Source: Oscillospiraceae bacterium (GTDB taxonomy: Bacteria; Bacillota; Clostridia; Oscillospirales; Ruminococcaceae). Taken from it: 19,820 bases of DNA. Positions 14,638 through 19,820 of this stretch are shown here, piece by piece. The translations under genes and the position numbers were made by a program. Location of the stretch: the NCBI GenBank assembly GCA_900768735.1, contig CAAGDZ010000346.1, positions 1-19,820 of the forward strand, written 5' to 3'. The first letter of the stretch is position 1. Each line of letters opens with the position of its first letter. Below the pieces are notes generated by a model. It was not told where the DNA came from. It searched no databases and saw only the letters and a program-made list of their open reading frames with translations.

Positions 14638-14866
14638 CGTGTTCGGTGTTTTGTATGCCAAGTGTAAATATATGTAAAATTGCAGATTTTCATCAGAAAA
14701 TTTTTTTGAGAGAAAAAAGCCTTGTTTTTGGCTTTATAAAGCCGATGCAACCAATAGTTGCGGGCAAAATCCGAAAATGAAAACCGAAATGTATAGCGCA
14801 ACCGCCGAAAAAATGCTATAGTAAATTCATCACAAGGGGCGCGCAAATCCGATTGTGTTACAGCGT
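14638..14866. other. Intergenic stretch without a supported gene
   Basis: AT-rich spacer between the GH25 terminator and the promoter of the next gene. It contains small dyads only: AAAGCC/GGCTTT (14716-14721, 14730-14735), which on the minus strand is followed by a T-run, and GCAAC/GTTGC near 14746-14760. A long minus-strand open frame crosses it but runs antisense through the GH25 catalytic domain and is not credible. Confidence 0.6.
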
Positions 14867-14886
14867 GTTCATATAATGATATGAAC
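14867..14886 (+). promoter_or_regulatory. Perfect palindrome over the -10 box of the XRE-membrane gene
   Basis: GTTCATAT (14867-14874), AATG, ATATGAAC (14879-14886). The flanking T/A extends the dyad to 22 bp. TATAAT at 14872-14877 lies inside it; no good -35 is seen at 17 bases. A dyad on the -10 box of a helix-turn-helix gene fits an autorepressor site. Confidence 0.6.
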
Positions 14887-14922
14887 ATATACGAAGATTT
14901 ATAATTGAAAGGTCAGGTATAT

Positions 14923-15996
14923 ATGAATATTGAAATTGCAAACAGACTTGTTGAGCTGAGAAAGAAAAACAATCTCTCGTAGGAGCAGCTTGCCGAAAAG
15001 ATAGGGGTAAGCCGTCAGGCGGTATCAAAGTGGGAGCGCAGCGAGGCGTCACCCGACACCGATAATCTTATTATGCTGGCACGTCTTTATAATGTATCCC
15101 TTGACGAGCTGCTGAAAACCGAGGACGAAATCCCGAAGTATGAGGACAAGCCGCAGGAAGAGGAAAAGGCTCAGGAAGAGGAAAAAGCTCAGGACGGCGG
15201 CTTTGACAATGAAAATACTTACGATGAAAGCCGGCAGGAAAACGGCGGCTGTGATAATAATTACAGCGAATACAGCGACGGAAAGGACAAGGTAAATATC
15301 GGGCCGAACGGTATTCATGTAGAAGACGATGAAAATTATGTCCATGTCGGCTGGGACGGTATCCATGTAACCGAGAAAAACGGCGACAACGTACATATCG
15401 ACAGGAACGGTATTTTTGTAAACGGCGAGCAGAAGCACTGGGGTGACTGTGAGAATGCCCATGCGTGCTTTTCAAAGGAAGATACCAAGCAGTACATGAG
15501 CGGCAAGCTTATGCTGCTTACATCAATCCCGTTTGCGTTTCTGGTTTTCGCGGCGTATATTTTCACCGGCTTCTATTTTAACGACTGGAGCAAAAACTGG
15601 CTGTTGTTCTTCACTATCCCGCTATTTGACGGCATTGTGTCCTGCATAGCAAAGAAAAGGATAAACAAGTTTCCGTTTCCTTTAGCCTGCATTACCGGTT
15701 ATTTATGTGCGGGCTTGTTTGCGGGACTGTGGCATCCGATGTGGATAATACTACTCACAATACCGCTTTTCCAGGGTCTTATATCCGCGGTAAAGCACCA
15801 CAGTATGACGCGCTTTCCTTATCCGGTACTGGCGCTGGTTGTGTTCTTGACTGTCGGCTGTGTATACGGTATCTGGCATCCGACATGGGTTATATTTCTG
15901 ACGATACTGCTTTACTATTGGCTCGCCGCGTGCATAAAGCATATCAAGAAGGATAAGGCGAACAGGGTAGAGGAGTTTAAGACGGACGGGGAATAA
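14923..15996 (+). pseudogene. XRE regulator with membrane domain, interrupted by in-frame TAG
   Basis: The reading frame from ATG 14923 begins MNIEIANRLVELRKKNNLS, meets TAG at 14980-14982, then continues EQLAEKIGVSRQAVSKWERS, a textbook XRE HTH where the stop replaces the expected Gln (CAG to TAG). The rest is open to 15996. Visible parts are an acidic Glu/Gln stretch, three beta repeats of the type VHVGWDGIHV (at 74-83, 90-99 and 107-116 counted from the Met at 15073), and about six membrane segments in three pairs, each with a W..W..LLTIPLF-like motif. The next in-frame ATG is 15073, after the HTH, so restart would give a membrane protein without DNA binding. AAAGG precedes the first ATG. 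Confidence 0.85.
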
Positions 15997-16001
15997 AGAC
16001 G

Positions 16002-16036
16002 AAGCTCCCGGAGCGTAAAGCACGGGAGCTTTTGTT
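16002..16036 (+). terminator. Terminator after the XRE-membrane gene
   Basis: AAGCTCCCG (16002-16010) pairs with CGGGAGCTT (16023-16031), followed by TTGTTAT. Confidence 0.85.
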
Positions 16037-16061
16037 ATATCTACCTACAAGCTTACTCTGC

Positions 16062-16090
16062 TTGACATTTTTCGCCCTTTGTGATAATAT
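16062..16090 (+). promoter_or_regulatory. Promoter of the chemoreceptor gene
   Basis: TTGACA (16062-16067), 17 bases, TAATAT (16085-16090). The leader to the ATG is about 130 nt and structured. Confidence 0.82.
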
Positions 16091-16143
16091 TATTACAGTT
16101 GAATTGTTTTGGGGCGTAAACTAACCTAAAACAGACGAAGTCG

Positions 16144-16181
16144 ATGCGGTATAAATTCTGAGAAATGGAATTTATCCGCAT
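16144..16181 (+). other. Stable stem-loop in the chemoreceptor 5' UTR
   Basis: ATGCGG (16144-16149) plus ATAAATTC (16151-16158) pair with GAATTTAT (16168-16175) plus CCGCAT (16176-16181): 14 bp with one bulged T and a 9-nt loop. No T-run follows, and it does not cover the start codon. I do not recognise it as a known riboswitch. Confidence 0.6.
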
Positions 16182-16228
16182 ATTTTCAGAGGTATCAGCA
16201 AATTAAAGCGTTAAAGTGAAGGGAGCGT

Positions 16229-18295
16229 ATGATTTTGGGAAAGCTATTTCATACAAAAAGGGGCATGAAAAATCAAATCAAAAGATTTGGACTCGGGGTC
16301 AGGATAACGGTTACTGTTCTTATCGTGCAGATAGTTGTGTTTACCTGCTTATTTCTGTTAATCAACAACTCGGTAATGACATCGTCATATCAGAATGCGG
16401 TAAATAATATGCAGACAGCTGCCAGAGACCGCTCCGAGATAATCGAGAATTATATCAAGTCTACCGAGGATACTCTCACGGCGTATCTCAAAGCGGGACA
16501 GATATACGACCTGCTGAGAAATCCGGACGACGCCGAAAAGACAGCGGCGGCGCAGAAATATACCGAAAGCTTCGGCAAGGATATAAGCAATCTTGAGGGC
16601 ATATATGCCAGCAGCTGGGATACAAAGGTTCTGGTTCACTCCTCTGTTCAGGCGGTCGGAAAAGTAACACGCCCTGACGAGGACAGAAGAAAACAGCTGC
16701 ATGATGCAATACTTGCAACAGATAGCGTATATAATACGGGTATTATTATTTCTCCTGCTACCGGTATGCAGATTATATCTATGTACAAGGCGGTGCGTGA
16801 GGAGGACGGAAGTCATATCGGTCTTGGCGGCATAGGAATAATTACCGATGGATTGGTAGAGAAGCTTAATGAACTGCCGCTCGACGGACTTGGCAGTTCT
16901 GTATACTATCTTGTAAATGTAAATACCGGAGAATACATATTCCACCCCGACAGCGAAAAGATAGCCACCGTTGCCGAGGAGGCGTTTATATCCGATATTA
17001 TAGGTAGGGTAAAGAACAGTACAGAACCGCTCACAGGTAATTTAAGCTATAATGACGGCAGAGAAAATATCGCGGCATATTCGTATCTTAACGAGCAGGG
17101 CTGGGTGTTTGTGCTGACCGATAAGTCGTCAGAGGTTCTTGCCTCTGCAAAGTCATTGCAGCTGCGCCTGATTATTATATGCCTTATCAGTATGCTGCTG
17201 CTGACTCTGTTCGTTTATCTGATAATCAGATATCTCATAAGACCGCTGAAGCGTGTAGAAAATGCGGTAATAAGCCTTGAGCATATCGACCTTGACGCCG
17301 CAAAAGATGTTGAGGATCTTGCAAAAAGTCCCGATGAGGTAGGCACGATTGCCGCGGCTGTGGTATATATGTGCACTTCTCTGCGTAACGCAACAAACGA
17401 TGTAGCACGGATATTAAACGAGCTTGCAAACGAAAATCTCGCCGTGGACGTAAAGGCAAACTCGCAGTACTATACCGGCGATTTTTCACAGCTTGCAGAC
17501 AGCCTCGCTGTCATAAAGGAAAAGCTCTCCGGCGTAATGTCGGATATAAAATGCTCCGCAGAGCAGGTAAGCTCCGGCTCGGAGCAGGTTGCCTCGGGTG
17601 CCCTTGCGTTATCACAGGGAACAGTCGAGCAAAGTGCGTCTGTCGAGGAGCTCGTGCAGAGTATGGGTAAAATCGAAAGTCAGATACAGGAAAACGCCGA
17701 TAACTGCAACAGCGCACGCGAGCTTATGGATAAGACCTCGGCATTCGTGGACGAGGTAAATCTGAAGATGCAGAGCCTTACCGACGCGATGAACAATATA
17801 AACGAAACATCGGGAAAAATCAGCAATATCATCGGTACTATAGAGGATATCGCTTTCCAGACCAATATCTTAGCGCTTAATGCGGCGGTTGAAGCGGCAA
17901 GAGCAGGCGAAGCAGGCAAGGGCTTTGCCGTAGTAGCCGACGAGGTAAGAAACCTCGCGGGAAAATCCGCCGATGCGGTCGGCGATACAACCCTGCTTAT
18001 CGAAAGCTCTGTTAATGCTGTAAACAACGGCACGGAGATTTCCGTTCAGACAGCCGAGGCAATGAAAACGCTTGCCGAGTATACCACATCCGTAAAGCAG
18101 ATAGTAGACGGTATTACTGAGTCCTGCGAGCATCAGAAAAAGATGGCTCAGGCGATAAACAGCGATATAAATAAAATCTCCGGCGTGGTGCAGTCAAATT
18201 CGGCTACCGCGGAGGAAAGCGCTGCTGCCGCTGAGGAGCTTTCGGGTCAGGCGGAGATGCTCAAGGAGCTTGTCGGCAAATTCAGACTTGAATGA
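16229..18295 (+). CDS. Methyl-accepting chemotaxis protein with dCache-like sensor
   Basis: It is a 688-aa transmembrane receptor that signals to CheA/CheW. TM1 lies at about 24-46; an extracellular sensor of about 47-310 has the two-lobed dCache look, with YASSWDTKVLVHSS and YYLVNVNTGEYIFHP in the two halves. TM2 is at about 313-334, followed by HAMP (about 335-388, IRPLKRVENAV) and a second helical segment. The methylation and signalling coiled coil covers about 440-680. The hairpin tip, EDIAFQTNILALNAAVEAAR (539-558) through GKGFAVVADEVRNLAGKSA (563-581), is canonical. No C-terminal CheR-tethering pentapeptide is seen. Start 16229 has GAAGGGAG close upstream; ATG 16265 is an alternative. 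Ligand unknown. Confidence 0.95.
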   Translation: MILGKLFHTKRGMKNQIKRFGLGVRITVTVLIVQIVVFTCLFLLINNSVMTSSYQNAVNNMQTAARDRSEIIENYIKSTEDTLTAYLKAGQIYDLLRNPDDAEKTAAAQKYTESFGKDISNLEGIYASSWDTKVLVHSSVQAVGKVTRPDEDRRKQLHDAILATDSVYNTGIIISPATGMQIISMYKAVREEDGSHIGLGGIGIITDGLVEKLNELPLDGLGSSVYYLVNVNTGEYIFHPDSEKIATVAEEAFISDIIGRVKNSTEPLTGNLSYNDGRENIAAYSYLNEQGWVFVLTDKSSEVLASAKSLQLRLIIICLISMLLLTLFVYLIIRYLIRPLKRVENAVISLEHIDLDAAKDVEDLAKSPDEVGTIAAAVVYMCTSLRNATNDVARILNELANENLAVDVKANSQYYTGDFSQLADSLAVIKEKLSGVMSDIKCSAEQVSSGSEQVASGALALSQGTVEQSASVEELVQSMGKIESQIQENADNCNSARELMDKTSAFVDEVNLKMQSLTDAMNNINETSGKISNIIGTIEDIAFQTNILALNAAVEAARAGEAGKGFAVVADEVRNLAGKSADAVGDTTLLIESSVNAVNNGTEISVQTAEAMKTLAEYTTSVKQIVDGITESCEHQKKMAQAINSDINKISGVVQSNSATAEESAAAAEELSGQAEMLKELVGKFRLE

Positions 18296-18313
18296 GCTTA
18301 ATAAGATAAAACG

Positions 18314-18352
18314 TCCCGTCAGACCGTAAATACGGTTTTGACGGGATATTTT
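18314..18352. terminator. Bidirectional terminator between chemoreceptor and peroxiredoxin genes
   Basis: TCCCGTCA (18314-18321) pairs with TGACGGGA (18339-18346), with inner ACCGT/ACGGT. It is followed by TATTTT on the plus strand and by CGTTTTATCTT on the minus strand. Confidence 0.85.
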
Positions 18353-18383
18353 CGTATCTGGATACTACTGCATATCGTGCGGA

Positions 18384-18836
18384 TTACAGCTCGGCTAAAA
18401 TCTCCGCCGCATTTGTATCCGGCTTTACCTTTTTCATCACCTTTTCGATATTTCCGTTTTCGTCAATTATAAACGTCGTGCGTACAACGCCCATGCCGAC
18501 CTTTCCGCACATTTTCTTTTCCTGCCATACGCCGTAAGGCTCGATAGCCTTTCGCTCGGGGTCGGAGAGCAGAATAAACGGCAGATTGTATTTTTCGGCA
18601 AATTTGATATGCGATGCCACGCTGTCCTTGCTTATGCCGATTACCTCGACATTCTTAGCTTTAAACTGCGCGTACGCTCCCGCAAAGGCGCACGCCTGCC
18701 TTGTACAGCCGGGTGTGTTGTCTTTCGGGTAGAAGTATAAAACTACCTTTTTACCGAGAAAATCCGACAGCGATACCTCCTTGCCGTCCTTGTCACAAAG
18801 TGTAAAATCGGGTGCTTTCATTCCTGCTTCAAGCAT
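18384..18836 (-). CDS. bcp: Thioredoxin-dependent peroxiredoxin, Bcp/PrxQ type
   Basis: It reduces hydrogen peroxide and organic peroxides with thioredoxin as electron donor, in the cytoplasm. It is 150 aa, typical. DNTPGCTRQACAF (39-51) holds the peroxidatic C44 and resolving C49 five residues later, the Bcp arrangement. YFYPKD (34-39) and R119 complete the active site. The start at 18836 (MLEAGMKAPDFTL) matches the family; an in-frame extension to 18914 would read through the intergenic hairpins and is rejected. AAAGGA lies upstream at a slightly long distance. It follows comF on the same strand after a 96-bp gap. Confidence 0.93.
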   Translation of the reverse strand: MLEAGMKAPDFTLCDKDGKEVSLSDFLGKKVVLYFYPKDNTPGCTRQACAFAGAYAQFKAKNVEVIGISKDSVASHIKFAEKYNLPFILLSDPERKAIEPYGVWQEKKMCGKVGMGVVRTTFIIDENGNIEKVMKKVKPDTNAAEILAEL

Positions 18837-18865
18837 ATTATAGTCATTCCTTTCCTGTTGAGGCA

Positions 18866-18916
18866 GTTTGTGCCGAGGCACAAACAACGGGTTTGAAAAT
18901 CTGCGATTTTTCAAAC
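18866..18916. repeat. Two adjacent palindromes sharing GTTTG/CAAAC ends
   Basis: GTTTGTGCC-GA-GGCACAAAC (18866-18885) is a perfect 9-bp dyad. GTTTGAAAA (18891-18899) pairs with TTTTCAAAC (18908-18916), extendable inward by TC/GA with a one-base bulge. They lie between the comF-like and bcp genes. Neither is followed by a convincing T-tract in the direction of transcription. Confidence 0.75.
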
Positions 18917-18932
18917 ATATTGTTCCTTTTCG

Positions 18933-19601
18933 TTATTTTTCGTGCTCCGTCTTTGCAAATGCAGCACATATTATTGTTTTGCAGTCCGCGCTGCGGAGAG
19001 TGCGGCATATTTCGGCAAGCGTCGCTCCGGTGGTCGTGACATCATCGACAACCAGTACACGTTTACCGCTTACATCTATCTTATCCGACAAGGCAAAACA
19101 GCCGGACAGATTTTCGGCGCGCCCCGCGGCAGTAAGCGTTTTCTGCTGCTTTGTGCGTCTGATTTTCCTAACGGCGTTTGCCGTAGGCACACAAATCAGA
19201 CGTGACAGATCACGGGATATTTTTTCGCTCTGGTTATAGCCGCGCATAAGCTTGCTTGTCCTGTACATCGGCACGGGTATTATTATGTCAAGCTCCTGCT
19301 TTATTTTCGGGATGAAAGCGCACAGGCAGCGGCTTATTTCGTACGCCATAAAATCAAGCTTGTAACCGTCGCGGTCGGTTTTAGCACCGAGTACCACAGA
19401 GCGGCTAAGCCCGCTGTAGGCACAAGCGGAATATACCTTTATACCGCCAAGCTCGTTGCATTTGTAATTGCGTTCGTACTGCTCCTTGCAGTCATCGCAT
19501 AAATGCTTTTCAAAATCTATCAGACATCCGCAAAAGGCACAGCGCTCGGGGAAAAATAAGTCCATAGCCTTTCGGCGCAGCAGGTCAAACTTCATATCCA
19601 T
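18933..19601 (-). CDS. ComF-like phosphoribosyltransferase
   Basis: It is 222 aa. It has the ComF layout: an N-terminal four-cysteine zinc site (CAFC near 21-24, then CDDC near 35-38), then a type I phosphoribosyltransferase fold with DIIIPVPMYRTSKLMRGYNQ, ending with the PRPP loop VLVVDDVTTTGATLAEI. In naturally transformable bacteria ComF helps move single-stranded DNA into the cytosol; many species without known competence also carry such genes, so its role here is open. The ATG lies four bases after the stop of the deformylase gene, so the two are probably translated from one transcript. I see no strong ribosome binding site of its own. Confidence 0.9.
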   Translation of the reverse strand: MDMKFDLLRRKAMDLFFPERCAFCGCLIDFEKHLCDDCKEQYERNYKCNELGGIKVYSACAYSGLSRSVVLGAKTDRDGYKLDFMAYEISRCLCAFIPKIKQELDIIIPVPMYRTSKLMRGYNQSEKISRDLSRLICVPTANAVRKIRRTKQQKTLTAAGRAENLSGCFALSDKIDVSGKRVLVVDDVTTTGATLAEICRTLRSADCKTIICAAFAKTEHEK

Positions 19602-19605
19602 ATCA

Positions 19606-19820
19606 CTATATCAGAATCCCGTCGCAATGGTCGATTTCATGCTGTATAATCTGCGCGGTAAAGCCTTCAAAGGTCTTTATACGCGTCAGAAAATTTTCGT
19701 TTTGCCACTTTACCTTTATGCTTTTGTACCGCTTGCATTTTCGCGGCGCTCCGAGCAGAGAAAGACAGACTTCTGCGCTCTCGTACACACCTGATTTTCT
19801 GATAATCTCGGGGTTTAACA
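19606..19820 (-). CDS. def: Peptide deformylase, C-terminal part (5' end outside window)
   Basis: It removes the formyl group from new proteins. The last 71 codons are visible (first complete codon at 19818). NPEIIRKSGVYESAEVCLSL contains the metal-binding cysteine motif, here EVCLS where the family has EGCLS. QHEIDH contains the two metal-binding histidines and the catalytic glutamate. The final HCDGILI closes the domain with no tail. The first family motif (GxGxAA) would lie outside the window. The gene ends in TAG. It leads into comF and then bcp on the same strand. Confidence 0.9.
   Translation of the reverse strand, partial: LNPEIIRKSGVYESAEVCLSLLGAPRKCKRYKSIKVKWQNENFLTRIKTFEGFTAQIIQHEIDHCDGILI

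Noticed and set aside
13914..14888. Long minus-strand open frame of 324 codons
   Set aside because: It lies antisense to the GH25 catalytic domain, crosses that gene's terminator, lacks a ribosome binding site and codes for an Ile/Arg/Tyr-rich sequence with no recognisable domain.
14980..14982. TAG recoded as an amino acid
   Set aside because: trpB and def end in TAG at the expected family C-terminus, so TAG works as a stop in this genome.
16091..16228. c-di-GMP riboswitch before the chemoreceptor gene
   Set aside because: The context is suggestive, but the conserved GEMM core and the second-class c-di-GMP motifs are not visible. Only a simple stem-loop can be supported.
1..19820. CRISPR array, tRNA or rRNA genes
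   Set aside because: No regularly spaced direct repeats with unique spacers and no tRNA or rRNA signatures were seen on either strand. The only tandem array is the coding repeat at 1-147.

Overview
The window looks like chromosome from an anaerobic, Gram-positive, gut-associated clostridial organism, probably in or near the Oscillospiraceae/Ruminococcaceae. This is inferred from a tRNA-Trp T-box leader, strong GGAGG ribosome binding sites, TTGACx-17-TATAAT promoters, a bile salt hydrolase-type enzyme, a GH25 muramidase and the style of the surface protein. No rRNA or marker gene fixes the genus.

Layout. 1-1362: 3' part of a surface protein with a 21-bp tandem repeat, extracellular beta domains and a C-terminal membrane anchor. 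1455-8366: a complete trpEGDCFBA operon behind a consensus promoter and a Trp T-box, ending at a strong bidirectional terminator. 8230-9877: a 1.6-kb islet holding a lipoprotein gene (-) and a small XRE regulator gene (+). It is flanked by an exact 57-bp duplication of the 3' end of trpA. 9898-10373: MIF-like tautomerase (+). 10377-12860 (- strand): an XRE/zinc-ribbon/superoxide-reductase-like fusion protein, a choloylglycine hydrolase and a DUF421 membrane protein. 13158-14567 (+): secreted GH25 muramidase with a repetitive N-terminal region. 14923-15996 (+): XRE-membrane regulator broken by an in-frame amber codon. 16229-18295 (+): methyl-accepting chemotaxis protein. 18384-19820 (- strand): Bcp peroxiredoxin, ComF-like phosphoribosyltransferase and the 3' end of a peptide deformylase gene.

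How the parts work together. The seven trp genes encode the whole route from chorismate to tryptophan. They are tightly packed (overlaps of 4, 1 and 8 nt, one zero-gap junction, short gaps elsewhere), as expected for one transcript controlled by uncharged tRNA-Trp. The leader appears to carry a second control layer: a hairpin over the trpE ribosome binding site that competes with a helix made from the 3' arm of the T-box terminator. The rest is a mosaic of independently transcribed surface, envelope, stress and sensing genes.

The most interesting observations are (1) the islet flanked by the trpA-end duplication, (2) the predicted coupled transcription/translation switch in the trp leader, (3) the regulator fused to an iron-centre fold, (4) the lipoprotein with 4-residue and 11-residue periodicities, and (5) the amber-interrupted regulator with a perfect palindrome over its -10 box. 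All are read by eye; no search or folding program was run.
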